This document shows, one piece after another, positions 1-10,339 of a stretch of 64,000 nucleotides of DNA. Position 1 is the first letter of the stretch; the number at the start of each line of letters is the position of its first letter. The DNA comes from Branchiostoma floridae. Its lineage: Eukaryota; Chordata; Leptocardii; Amphioxiformes; Branchiostomatidae. Position numbers and translations under genes: made by a program. The stretch spans positions 16,996,287 through 17,060,286 of the forward strand of contig NC_049989.1 of the NCBI RefSeq assembly GCF_000003815.2, given 5' to 3'. The notes below the pieces were generated by a model, which was not told the origin of the DNA, did not search any database, and saw only the letters and a program-made list of their open reading frames with translations.

Positions 1-804
1 AAGCTGGCCAACAAATTCCATGGCCCGTACGAAGTATTGAGTAGGGTAGGGGGCAATGCCTACCGGGTGAAAAACACCCGTGGTCGACGACAAGTTGATG
101 TGGTAAATTTCGAACATATCAAAGACCTTTCTCCTCAGATGTTTGATCCTGACTATGACCCAAGGCAAGAGGGTCGCCGTCCGACGCGCAGGCGTCGTAA
201 CAATAACTACGTGACTTCTCTCCCTAGGCCACAACTCTCGGAAACCTCTCCAACGGACGGTGATGACGAGAATTCTGACGATGACAACCCGGAGCGAGAC
301 CCTGTAATTCCCCAAGGGCACAGTTCCGCGGGTCCCCCTCCCTCTTATGTTTCAGATCCGTCCTTATCTGACACCGCACCCAAGCGGCTCCGAGCTCCTG
401 TGGCGCGGCGTCGACCCTCAGCGCCGTCATCCCCTACGCACAACCGGCCACCTGACACAGCACAGGTGGCACCTATCCAGTCGCCTGGCCCCGACCCAGC
501 ACGTACCCAGGCACCTGTTCCAGATCCGACACCGGCTCCAGATCCGACACCTGTTCCAACCCCGACACCTGTTCCTGCTCCGACACCTGCTCCGACCGAC
601 ACGACAGCGACAACATCATCACCCGTCCTTCCGTCGCCGTTACCACAACTTATCAACCAACGTCGTCGTAGACAACCGCGAGACATGAACAATTTTATAT
701 GCTTCCCGGACGCTTATAACTCCAGTGACAGTGACAGTAACAGTGATACAAACCATGTCAACCCCAACGTGTGCCAGATCACTAATAGTTTAGACGTGGG
801 CTGA
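1..804 (+). CDS. Ty3/Gypsy Pol C-terminus (integrase tail), 5' end outside window
   Basis: The frame is open from base 1, so the protein starts left of the window; the first ATG at 37 is internal. The opening residues (KLANKFHGPYEVLSRVGGNAY, about residues 1-20) followed by YRVKN and VVNFEHIK are the small beta-barrel at the end of Ty3/Gypsy integrases that helps bind donor and target DNA. After about residue 50 the chain becomes disordered: Arg-rich, acidic, then a PDPTPAP/PTPVP dipeptide-like repeat at roughly residues 160-195, ending in a Ser/Asp-rich tail. There is no downstream env-like frame. The matching LTR downstream supports the assignment. The frame has no stops over 268 codons, so this copy may be fairly young. 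Confidence 0.85.
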   Translation, partial: KLANKFHGPYEVLSRVGGNAYRVKNTRGRRQVDVVNFEHIKDLSPQMFDPDYDPRQEGRRPTRRRRNNNYVTSLPRPQLSETSPTDGDDENSDDDNPERDPVIPQGHSSAGPPPSYVSDPSLSDTAPKRLRAPVARRRPSAPSSPTHNRPPDTAQVAPIQSPGPDPARTQAPVPDPTPAPDPTPVPTPTPVPAPTPAPTDTTATTSSPVLPSPLPQLINQRRRRQPRDMNNFICFPDAYNSSDSDSNSDTNHVNPNVCQITNSLDVG

Positions 805-1825
805 CTACACAGTGCCAACCTTCGGATAGGTCGTGTTCGGGGGGGGGGGGTTCTATGCCCCCCATAGGATCGGGATTTGACCCTCTGCCTGCTCCGTCTC
901 CTCTCTCCATGTCGTGACTCGCCTCACACAGACGGGCATGGTCAATTCCCCTGATGATTGGTTCCGTAGTGACATGACCGTAGCGGGGTGTCCTTCCTGC
1001 ATCCACTTTCGATCGGGCTTCCGTACTCAAATACCTACGGTTTGGAAAGCTTTTTCCTCCTCCTCGGTTTCGGTTACTGATTGTGAAAATCTGGGCAAAT
1101 TTCAGCCTTCCAGCTGTCCTTAGGTGTTCTCCAAACAGAAAAAAACGGTTCCACGACAGTAGAGGTAGTAGTTATTACCAGGTACAAATTGCTAGGGATT
1201 AAGGTAGTGGAACCGCCTCGTTCTTTTCTCCGTTGGGGCCCGTTTTCCCTTCCGAACGCGTTGGCACTCACTAGTCCCCCCCTCGTCTAACAATCAAGGA
1301 CCCGCCAAAAAGTAGTGGGTCTCGAGCAAAAACGCTCTCAAACCGGTTAGACCGGGTTCGACATGGTTTTTCCTGTCTGTGTGTACTACTCGGGAACAGA
1401 ATCTTGTCTAGGTTGATGTGTGTATGAAAATGCTTTGGACGATTTGATGATTAATGTTCCGAATTTCGGTAATTATTATTGTTCGGAGAATTGTTATGGT
1501 AGTTCGGTGTTTTGGATCTTGTCATGCCTTCGATTGTTCTTTGAATGTAATATTGTTTCATTGTGCCATCATGATGGTATATTTTATGTGACGCTGTATT
1601 CAATACGATTCTGACCATAGTGTCCAAGTCTATGATGATTTTTTTTTCTTCTTCTTGATTTGTACTCGACTTGATTAGAGCCGACAATGATGTATGCGAA
1701 AAGGTCAGTTATGGCGTGTGAATGGTTCCAGGTATTCGAAGCTTATTATGACATTCAGACGTGATTTAGTTAGTTAAATTTTACTTATATATAGGTTAAA
1801 TGATGCGGGAGCATCATTAAGCGTT
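805..1825. other. Gypsy 3' untranslated interval
   Basis: About 1 kb between the pol stop codon and the polypurine tract. It holds a 10-12 base G run at 839-850 and scattered short open frames on both strands with no recognisable protein. I see no envelope, no hairpin large enough to name and no second promoter. Confidence 0.6.
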
Positions 1826-1838
1826 GCGGGGGGGATGG
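1826..1838 (+). promoter_or_regulatory. Polypurine tract (plus-strand primer)
   Basis: A G-rich purine run lies directly against the first base of the LTR, the place where reverse transcription of LTR elements primes plus-strand DNA. The assignment follows from position and composition. Confidence 0.7.
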
Positions 1839-2277
1839 TGTAGCAAGTCTCATTATTGCGTTGGGCGGTCCAGGGGTCACGTGGTGAGAGCACGTGGCCC
1901 TGGGCGCGCCCTGACGTCAGCTTAACCACGCCCGCTGCGTAAGCTCTGCCTCCAATTGATGTGATATGAGGCGCGGCACGCGCTAGTTAGGCTAGAAGCA
2001 GACTCTGAGAAACAAGGACAACCGCATCTTCCGCCGCCGTAGTTACGTAACCGGTTAGTTAGTATCATCCACCCGCATCTGTCCAGGTATCTTATCTTGC
2101 ATTACTTATATCCATTCACTTGTCTATGTATCACCGAGTCGTAGTGTAAATAAAGGTCACATCAAACTGTATACCGAACCCTGGTCCTTGGCTTATTGTG
2201 AGAGTGTTGTAGCATAGATGCGTCATATTGACGTATAGATAAATGCCCAAGTCCTACCACTAAGACCAAATGTTACA
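1839..2277 (+). repeat. 3' LTR of the Ty3/Gypsy element (439 bp)
   Basis: Begins TGTAGCA and ends TGTTACA, an imperfect 7-base terminal inverted repeat with the TG...CA ends usual for LTRs. An AATAAA signal is at 2149-2154. The polypurine tract abuts its left end. The 5' LTR is outside the window, so identity between LTRs and the target duplication cannot be measured; the five bases after the element are CTGTC. Confidence 0.8.
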
Positions 2278-2600
2278 CTGTCCTCTGTTATGACACAGAG
2301 TATTGATCGATGCAACGGTGAGGATAGGATAGTTACGCGCGTAATGTGACCTTATGTTATTTTAATTATAAAACACAACTTTTATTTTCATTAATGACCA
2401 ATGTCTTTGACGTCCAAATCCACATCATATCCAGTTTCAGAAAATTTACTCACACAGTAGATTATCATATATTTGAAATAAACTTCAATAACAATAGTTT
2501 TCTAGTTATCATTCTTAATGTGATCTAACGCGCTTTCGTTTTAGCTAAATAAATATTAAACGGACAATTTCAATGTTTTATCTGGAGGTGATGTGATAAC
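2278..2600 (+). repeat. Dispersed repeat, copy 1 (partner at 29440-29700)
   Basis: Blocks such as TTAATGACCAATGTCTT, ACTCACACAG.AGATTAT and TTGAAATAAACTT recur in the same order at 29440-29700. The match begins at the base after the LTR (CCTCTGTTAT here, CCCTCTGTTAT there), so the Gypsy element appears to have inserted into a copy of this repeat. At the partner locus the repeat lies directly after a DNA polymerase B fragment. Confidence 0.6.
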
Positions 2601-2870
2601 GTGTACATGTACATATAGAATATTTAGTGCTGGTTTAATACAAGTGTGGAGTTCATAGTAATTAATTATATAGATGTGGAAGAGTTGTTCCACCATATCA
2701 CTGATACAAAATGGGAAAATAAGCTTTATGCACTGACCAAGACTCTAAGCAGATTTTGACGTTGCCACCTTTGCAACTTTGCGAAAGAAGACAGCAGAGT
2801 GTATGAACATGTTAGAACAGGACAAAAGCTTACAAGGGAAGTAAAATAAAGGCTATTCGAGAAAAGGGAG

Positions 2871-3143
2871 ATGGTTTTGGACACTGCTTATCGTGTGGTG
2901 CCATGTAGAAGAGATCAAGCTTCCTGGTTATTTGACAAACTCTTTGCCACTAAAATTGAACACAACATAATGTTGGAACAGTCGTACACAGTTGTGGGAG
3001 GTGCACAGTTCGTGCTAAGTCAGAACATTACTGCTATTGTATCTAAGGAGGGACGGCTATATGAACTTGATGACATGCGCTCTGCACCTGTTAGTGAGGG
3101 ACATAGTCTTGCAGCATCGTTGGTCAGGAAAGATACACATTAG
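2871..3143 (+). pseudogene. Possible ubiquitin C-terminal hydrolase (UCH) relic
   Basis: A 90-codon open frame whose middle (GRLYELDDMRSAPVSEGHSL, residues about 61-80) resembles the G-H/R-LYELDG-x4-P-x3-G segment of UCH-family deubiquitinases, which cleave small adducts from ubiquitin and use a Cys-His-Asp triad. The Asp of LYELD is present, but the position of the catalytic His in HFIALV is Asn here (NITAIV), and no Cys motif or upstream domain is seen. Length is under half of a UCH domain. Flanking DNA is repeats. If the resemblance is real this is a retrocopy or exon relic; a chance match over about 25 residues is the alternative. Confidence 0.35.
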
Positions 3144-3793
3144 TCACAGCACCTGGTAGCTTTGTAAGCAAGCTAAAATATTGAGATGGTCCATATTGTC
3201 ACAGGCAACAATACAAGAAGAGTTCGACTGTCCCCAGTGGAAAATAAGAACCCAGCTACCAGTGTTTGGCGACAGTGGATCACAACATGAACATCAGCAA
3301 TTTATAAACACCTCTAGTCGGGGATCAGACCACAAGATTTTGTAATGATCTAGGAAAGTTTCCAGTGGCAGGAAAAGCTACAAGGGGAAAGAGGGAAAGC
3401 CATGGAAACTTCTGGTGGCGGGAAAAGCCTCTCAGACTATGGAAAACAAGCAACATTATAACCAAGCTTCAGAAGATACGGACAAGTAAAAGGAAAAGTA
3501 GCGATAATATCAAAGACCATGCAGCTGTGCCCTGGGAAAAGCACTGAGGAATTACTCCCTACTGTGACCATCCCAGCAGCTAGAGTGGTGAATTGACCCC
3601 TATAAATACATAAACTAATAAACATCCCAGACTGTCTACACTCTGGAAACAAAGGCAGTGACAGATTAGCATAAAATACTGGTCAAATATTTTTCTCTAC
3701 TGGTTTTCAAGGAAACACTATCAAACCCTGCAGAATGATCCAGATAGTTGTAACAAAGTTACATAATCGAGGTCCTAATAACAGCGACTTTAA
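3144..3793. other. Intergenic, nothing recognised
   Basis: AT-rich with short open frames on both strands (for example 3365-3547) that have no recognisable domain. It ends with the TTAA (3790-3793) that flanks the next element. Confidence 0.5.
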
Positions 3794-4756
3794 CCCTCAA
3801 ACCACCGTACCTTTTTTGTGACGTAGATTACCGTATGGGGTCAAAACTGACCCCATAACGTTTTGTACAAATACAGTTTCTTTTGTGACTCTTCTTGTGA
3901 TTTGTATATATGTATAGCTTTATTAATCTACGTGGGACAGTTTGACGTGATTAGGTGAGAATAATTCTAGCTCATTATCATAATTTATGCAAAAGATCAT
4001 GAGGACCATATTTTGCACTAATGCTATTCAGACCGGGTAAGGTTTTTGTAATGCCCGCATCAACTTCAAAGTCACACAGCCCCTGAATAGCTTACGCTAG
4101 GGCCACCAAAGTTGGTCCCTTTTGAGAAAATGTTGATAGCAAGCAATTTGAGGGAGTGAAAAAAATTCATCATTTTTCATGTTGCCATGGCAACGGAATT
4201 TTAAAAGGCATATTTATTATGCAATTTTCTAATTTTGGCTTAAACATTCAAGTTTTAAGGTTTTGTTGGCAAACCACACTTGTTTATGACATCCTATAAA
4301 ATTAAACGTAAATTTCATGATTCAATATTCATAATTTATGCTAATTTGATGACGTCATCTGTCAAAATCCAAGATGGCGGCCAATTTAAGCTAAATGGCG
4401 TCATGGCGTCGTCATATAACATGATAATGACACAAAAGTTGTTACCATAATTTTGTTGCACATGTACATAATTCTCTGAAAATTTCGTGATCATACGATA
4501 AGTAGTTTAGGCGTGGGTCTCAATAGTTTGTTTAAAAAAATGCTGGGGTCAGTTTTGACCCCACTGGACCATACATAAACTTTCTATGATAACTTAATCA
4601 ACAATGATTCAATCTGGGTAAAAACGTATGAGAACTTAGAAGACATATATAGAAACAAACTCATGGGAGGAAATTTGTTTTCAACGAGAAATGTCACAAT
4701 GGCACATATTAATATACGTCTGGGGTCAGTTTTGACCCCATACGGTGGTTTGAGGG
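3794..4756. mobile_element. TTAA-flanked inverted-repeat element, family 1 (963 bp, non-autonomous)
   Basis: Left end CCCTCAAACCACCGTAC and right end GTGGTTTGAGGG are inverted copies, extended inward by GGGGTCAAAACTGACCCC against GGGGTCAGTTTTGACCCC. TTAA sits on both outer edges (3790-3793, 4757-4760). TTAA targets with CCY termini are characteristic of piggyBac-superfamily transposons; the superfamily call is inference. There is no transposase. The interior from about 4021 (CTATTCAGACCGGG) to about 4450 resembles the family 2 element at 32526-33462, including its terminal motif, the GTTGCCATGGCAAC palindrome and a TGACGTCA at 4350-4357, so a family 2 copy seems nested here. Confidence 0.8.
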
Positions 4757-4760
4757 TTAA

Positions 4761-5430
4761 AATATTAGGAAACCAACCTTGTGTTCAAATTGAAACTTTC
4801 AACTCTGCTTTGCCAACTTTGTATCAAAGTGTCTTTTTGTATCTACAACACATAATTGCAACTTGAAAATCTTCCTTATAACTGAATTAGCTCTGATATT
4901 TATGTGTCTAATATGGCTAATAATGTGGTGTCTATTTGTAAGTGTACCAACAGGGGCTATGTAGACTGTACACTTGTAACTGTCAGTTATGCCTCAGAGT
5001 ACCAGAGTAAGACAAGCCAGCATTTTCATTGTTTCATTTTCTGGGTTAGGTAAAGCTTAATGTATAATCATACTTCAATACCTTATGTAGTATCCTAATA
5101 TCAAACTTGAATTGAAAATAAACTTGTGTTGGTCAAGGGTCTCAGCCAGCCTTCCCCGATGTGAACTCCACCACAGTCAACAGAAGACTGAGCTCTAGTA
5201 GTTTACGTTAGCCGAATTTATTAAGTGGTTTTACAGTACGGGGTTGGTCTTTAATGGTGGCATTTTCCCTTATTGTCTAATATTAAAGAATATGGTAGCG
5301 GAGCATCGGATCTAGACTATTTTAAAAGTGTGTGATAAAGCGTTGTTGGTGATTAAATATTGAGGGATGTGACTTGGATTAGTAGAACTGTGACACACGT
5401 AGTAAAATTATTGATGACAAGAAAGGGTGC
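4761..5430. other. Intergenic, nothing recognised
   Basis: Non-coding. An AATAAA near 5117 could be a polyadenylation signal, but no gene upstream of it can be supported. Confidence 0.4.
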
Positions 5431-5600
5431 CAGGCACTCACATGTTACGGATGTGAAAACAATGTTTAGTATGCACAAAATTTGACCAACAAGAGTTCAA
5501 AGCGTTAAGAAAACTCCAAGGGGAGAATGTATGCTGGTTCTGCAAGGAATGCATCGCACATCTACATAACAATCTAAAAAGAACATCGAGCACACCCTAG
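5431..5600 (+). pseudogene. LINE ORF1 PHD-type zinc finger relic
   Basis: Two frames together give CYGCEN, then VCTKFDQQEFKALRKL, then VCWFCKECIAHL ending at a TAG. The Cys-x2-Cys ... Trp-Phe-Cys-x2-Cys spacing is that of the PHD-like finger found in ORF1 of CR1-group LINEs. A stop and a frame change sit between the first Cys pair and the rest. It lies just upstream of the reverse transcriptase relic on the same strand, as ORF1 should. Confidence 0.55.
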
Positions 5601-5725
5601 CGCAGCGATGGCAGCCCATAAAGGCAGTCTAATGTTAAGATTGAAGATAACGATCCTGTACAGACGGTCGCAGTTTAAAAGCTACCAGAACAATCCATCC
5701 TGGCAGGCAGATCATATAGCAGAAA

Positions 5726-8130
5726 TTGCAACATACAACCCTGGAAGCCTTGAAGCAGGTACGTCAGGACTTATTTGATAGCATCGAGAGACTTCCTAAC
5801 AAACATGACGACCTATCTGATGGCAGGTTAGTGCGTCGGAACAAGAATGCTTTCCAGCGTTTTACTCTTATCAAAGACATCATAGCGTTGTTTAACTTCA
5901 CCAATTCCGGTGACGTCGGTAACGAACTAAAAGATTGCATACGCCCCAGCCAGGATACCGGAGCTCCTAGCCTTAGCTGTGAAATTGACGATTCTACTTC
6001 ATCTGGGACCCCGTTTTGGAATGGGACCCCGTTTTGGAAGAAACAGATACAGAAATGGCTTACGAAAAATTCCTTACTACATTTACTTTACTTTTTGACG
6101 AATCATTTCCAATGAAAACAGCGAAAATCGATCAACATTCCCGCAGAAAACCATGGTTGACACGTGGTCTACTCAAGTCGATTAAGAAAGAAAAAAAAAC
6201 TTTATGTGAAATATGTTAAAAACCCTACCCCTTTGTCTGAGAGTACCTACAAAGTGTACAAAAACAAATTAAATCATACATTAAGAACTGCCAAAAAGAA
6301 TTATTACCACAGGAAATTCACAGAGGCCTCCAAGAATGTAAAGCAAACATGGAACGTAATTAACGACTTACTAAATCGTAGTGATAAATCTAAAGCAGCC
6401 CCACACAAAATACAAACCGGTGCCCGATCTATCACAGATAAAAATAAGATGTGCGAAGAATTTAATGATTTTTTTGTTAATGTCGGCCCTACCCTAGAAA
6501 GCAAAATACCCATCGTAGCGAAAGATCCCCTCGATTACATCAAAACTCATCTGAATAGGCAACTAACGTCATTTGAACCCCCGTCCACTGCTGAAATTTT
6601 AGATATAGTACGAAACCTGAAAGATTCCGCTGCTGGACACGATGGAATCAGCGCAAAAATAATCAAAATATCCCTACCTTATATTATTTGTCCTCTTATA
6701 CATATCCTAACATTATCCATTCAGAGCGGTGTGGTTCCTAAATCAACCAAAATTGCCAAAGTGATTCCTATATTTAATAGTAATGATTCTACCTCGGTAA
6801 GTAATTACCGCCCTATTTCAGTTCTACCGTGCATCTCCAAAATCCTCGAAAAATTGATATACAATCGTCTTTTAAAGCATTTAGATCAAAATGATATTCT
6901 ATACAAACATCAATATGGTTTCAGAAGGGGATTCTCTACTTCCATGGCACTTATTCAATTAATCGATAAAATTACTACAGCTATTGACAACAATGAATTT
7001 ACCATAGGGATATTTTTAGATCTAAGTAAGGCATTCTACACGGTAAACCATTCTATTCTTCTCAAAAAGCTAAATAAGTATGGCATTAATGACACGGCAC
7101 TCAAGTGGTTTAAGAGCTATCTTAGTATCTATCTGATAGAAAACAATATGTCACCCTCAATGGCTATACATCTTCATGCAAACTGATAAATTGTGGAGTT
7201 CCCCAGGGATCAATTCTGGGACCCTTATTGTTTTTAATATATGTTAATGATCTTGCTGAAGCATCCAAAATATTCTTTTTTATCCTATTTACTGATGATA
7301 CAAATCTCTTCCTCTCACATGCAGACTATGATTCGTTAATACGTCTAACCAATCAGGAATTAGAAAAAGTCATCACATGGTTCGAAACCAACAAGCTATC
7401 TGTTAATATTAAAAAGACGTATTATCTTATCTTTTGTAGTAAAAACAAGACTTATAATATGAAAAATACCAATATCTTCCTAAAGAACCTTCCTCTCTCC
7501 CAAGAATGCCAGGCTAAGTTCCTAGGAGTACTTATTGATGATCCACTAACATGGAAAGCCCACATTGCTATGATATTAAATAAAATTTCAAAAACTATCG
7601 GGATCATAGGGAAAATTAGACATCTTTTATCCCAGAGAACCTTAATAACCATATATAACAGTCTAATCTATCCATATCTCATTTATTGTAATATTGTTTG
7701 GGGAAACGCCTACAAAACTTCTCTACACCCTTTATTAATTCTACAGAAAAAATTTCTACGCATTGCGACATGTTCGAGTTTCTATACTCACTCTTCACCA
7801 CTATTTGAGAAACTTAGAATTTTGAATATCTATGACGTTAACAGATTTCAACTTGCTCTATTCACAGCCCAATACATAAACCATACTCTCCCCGATACCT
7901 TTGACAACTTTCTTAATTTTCGCTCGCAGTTTCATAATTATCAAACTCGCCAAAGCACAAATCTGCACATCCCCCTATTCAGAACCTCTCTTGCCCAAAT
8001 GTCTGTTAAATACATGTGTGTTTAAATATGGAACGATCTTCCCCTCTCCCTTAAGAATATTACCTCCTCTCTCCTGACTTTTAAACGTAATCTGAAAATC
8101 CATCTGTTAATCCATCCGAGCCCCCTGTAG
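5726..8130 (+). pseudogene. LINE ORF2 (CR1/Jockey group), endonuclease missing, frame-broken
   Basis: Encodes the reverse transcriptase used for target-primed insertion. Visible in order: post-endonuclease linker (KPWLTRGLLKSIK, about 6150), YRPISVLPCISKILEKLIY (about 6810), YGFRRGFSTS (6910), FLDLSKAF (7015), CGVPQGSILGPLL (about 7195), FTDDTN (7280, in place of FADDT) and the C-terminal tail to about 8130. Breaks: a frameshift in the A tract near 6190, another near 7135, and a stop at 8023-8025 inside VKYMCV-IWNDLPLS. The apurinic endonuclease normally before the linker is absent: residues from 5726 (unrecognised, perhaps ORF1 tail) run straight into the linker across an 18-base duplicated GGGACCCCGTTTTGGA at 6005-6038. 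Confidence 0.8.
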
Positions 8131-8515
8131 TAGCCACATTTTTTTTCTTTTTAATCATATTATATTAATTCATTATGCACTATTATCATTTTCTAAGTAT
8201 TATGCTGATTTATTATCTATTGTTAAGTCAAACCATTAATTACATGGTTATCCTTATTGCATCATTATCATTTTCTACATATTACGTTACTTTATCATTC
8301 ATCGTTAATTCATACCATTAATTACTTGTTTATCCTTATTGTATCATTATTATTCTATGTATTACTTTACTTTATTATTATATATCATAATCAATTTTGT
8401 TTAGTTTAAAGGAGGAGGGCTAAGTATAAGTTTCACAAGCTTTTCCCTCCTCCTGCACCTGTTTTATCCATTGTTTTCGTTTTGTGTTTTAATGTAATAC
8501 TTGTGTGCGAATAAA
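8131..8515 (+). repeat. LINE 3' UTR with 82-bp tandem repeat and terminal hairpin
   Basis: From about 8165 to 8400 an AT-rich unit recurs every 82-83 bases about 2.7 times (ACCATTAATTAC at 8232 and 8314; ATTATCATTTTCTA at 8182 and 8264). It is followed by a stem GGAGGAGGG ... CCCTCCTCC at about 8410-8452 and an AATAAATAAAC end near 8510, as expected of the tail of a CR1-group LINE. Confidence 0.6.
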
Positions 8516-8534
8516 TAAACAATCTGTGATGAAT

Positions 8535-9440
8535 GCTCTATGGAATGTCACACCCGAGGATGACACAAAACCAACTTCTTCCAATGTTTGTTTCCTGTGT
8601 GGAACAGCAAACGGTTCTGAATTCCATCACCTGTCGCAGGATTGCGGACTTTGCAAATCGCATTCCAATCTCCTGTCATGTACATGCCGGCCTGGTAGAA
8701 TGCTATCCTAAAGATCGTTAAGTGTCTAGCTGAGAGGGTTAAGGCCCTTGAAGACCAAGCACCTGCAAACAAACAGAATGAAAATGACATCCAGGATGAT
8801 CTATCTCTGGGGGTTCAGAGGCTCTGAGATGAAAATGCCTCTCTCTTAATTAAGAATCATACGGGTATCAACTACAAGAAGATCGATGGCGATAGATCCT
8901 CTGAATGGCGACGACATGAGAAGGGAGGCCAAACATCACGGGACAGATGCTCTGGTACTGAGGAAACGTTCAGAACCTCTAACCGGTTCTCACTGCAAGA
9001 TTGCGCTGACAGTGAGCGGGAAACCCCCTCTGAAGAAAGCGTCACAAATAAAGACGATAACATAACCAGATGGCAGCACATAGGAAATAACAACAAAGTC
9101 TATCAGGCAAAGGCACGGAAGAAGACTTACCATTGGTCATTCGATGATCAAAGTTCTGAAGCCGAGCAAAATGTCAAAGAGGAATGTAAAATGCTTCACA
9201 TATTTTGGTGCTCGTGTTTTACAGTTAGTTTCCCCATCACACAGAATTGTGTCTTCTTAATTAAAACCCTACACGCTGGTACCAATAACGGAAATGGCTC
9301 CGTTCAAGCGATCATTGAGAAAACCCACAACCCCTTATCAACTCTACTAGAGACAGGTATGCGGAGGACCGCGGGCTGACACGGACCCTGAACGAACTCA
9401 TCCAATCAACCTGGGCTTGGCAAGAATGTGTAAGGCAACC
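8535..9440 (+). pseudogene. Second LINE ORF1-like relic (Cys finger plus coiled coil)
   Basis: A Cys-containing stretch (VCFLCGTANGSEFHHL, 8580-8640) is followed after a frame change by a heptad-like region (ILKIVKCLAERVKALEDQ, 8704-8760) and a long hydrophilic, charged stretch to about 9200 interrupted by one TGA at 8826. A PHD-like finger plus coiled coil is the usual ORF1 plan of CR1-group LINEs. No reverse transcriptase follows; the sequence runs into a microsatellite. It could also be an unrelated charged protein. Confidence 0.4.
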
Positions 9441-9504
9441 GGCTGGAAATTTATTATATTTCAGCCATACCATAGGTATGGTGAAATATATTGTATTCGT
9501 AATG

Positions 9505-9533
9505 TTTCTTTCTTTCTTTCTTTCTTTCTTTCT
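9505..9533. repeat. (TTTC)n microsatellite
   Basis: About seven uninterrupted TTTC units immediately left of the 163-bp minisatellite. Confidence 0.95.
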
Positions 9534-9544
9534 CCTGTCAAATC

Positions 9545-10180
9545 TTCAGAACACGGTATCTCCGTTGTTCCTCAACCGAATGACTTGAAATTTGGCACAA
9601 GGGTAGAGTGGGCCAATACCCTCGGAAGTTTTTTTCATTTTTTCCATATCTGTCTCTTAAATGATTTTATTAAGGTTTTTTGGTCATCTTAAGACCAAAA
9701 CTGTATATTTGGGCCCCCTGTACCCTGGTATTATAACCGAATTAGCTGAAATTTGGCACAGATGTGCCTTGATAAGTCCCCCATATAGATTCAATATCAG
9801 TTTTGGTGTACAGTATAACAAAATGCTTATTTTTGCGATTTTTTTGTCATTTTTTTACCAAAAAAGGACACTTTTGGCTCCTGTACCTTGGTTTTAGAAC
9901 CAGATGACCTGAAATTTAGTATAGGAGTGCCCTAGACATATGCGCACATGGATTCAATAACACTTGAGGTATACAGTACAACAAAATGCTTAATTTTGCG
10001 ATTATTTGGCCATTTTATGACCAAAAAGTACACTTTTGGCTCTTGTGCTCTGGTTTTAAAACCAAATGACCCAAATTTTGGTAAAAGGGTGCACTAGACA
10101 TTTATTCAATTGACACATGTATAAATTTTTGTCATAGACTACGTCAAAATGATATATTTGGGGATTGTTTTGTCATTTTC
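9545..10180. repeat. Minisatellite, about four 162-163-bp units
   Basis: The block GA(A/C)-x-GAAATTTGG recurs at 9582, 9745, 9906 and 10068 (spacings 163, 161-163, 162), with parallel recurrences of TACAGTA.AACAAAATGCTTA.TTTTGCGATT and of CACTTTTGGCTC.TGT. Units are diverged. Short open frames run through them but carry no recognised protein. Confidence 0.85.
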
Positions 10181-10339
10181 CAATAGCCAGAGGGGTTAAT
10201 GACCTTAAGGTCGTTGACCCCAGCTGCAAATTGCACCTACTGGAATATATGTCTATTCAATCTAATTAGATAGGTAACCAATCACTTAGCCTGAATCTAT
10301 ATCCTAAAGAGGGGGGGTGGCAGCCAATCAGCGAGCCCG

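Noticed and set aside
345-692. Long minus-strand and alternate-frame ORFs across the Pro-rich tail of the Gypsy protein
   Set aside because: They are shadows of the GC-rich repeat in the real frame and lack any known domain.
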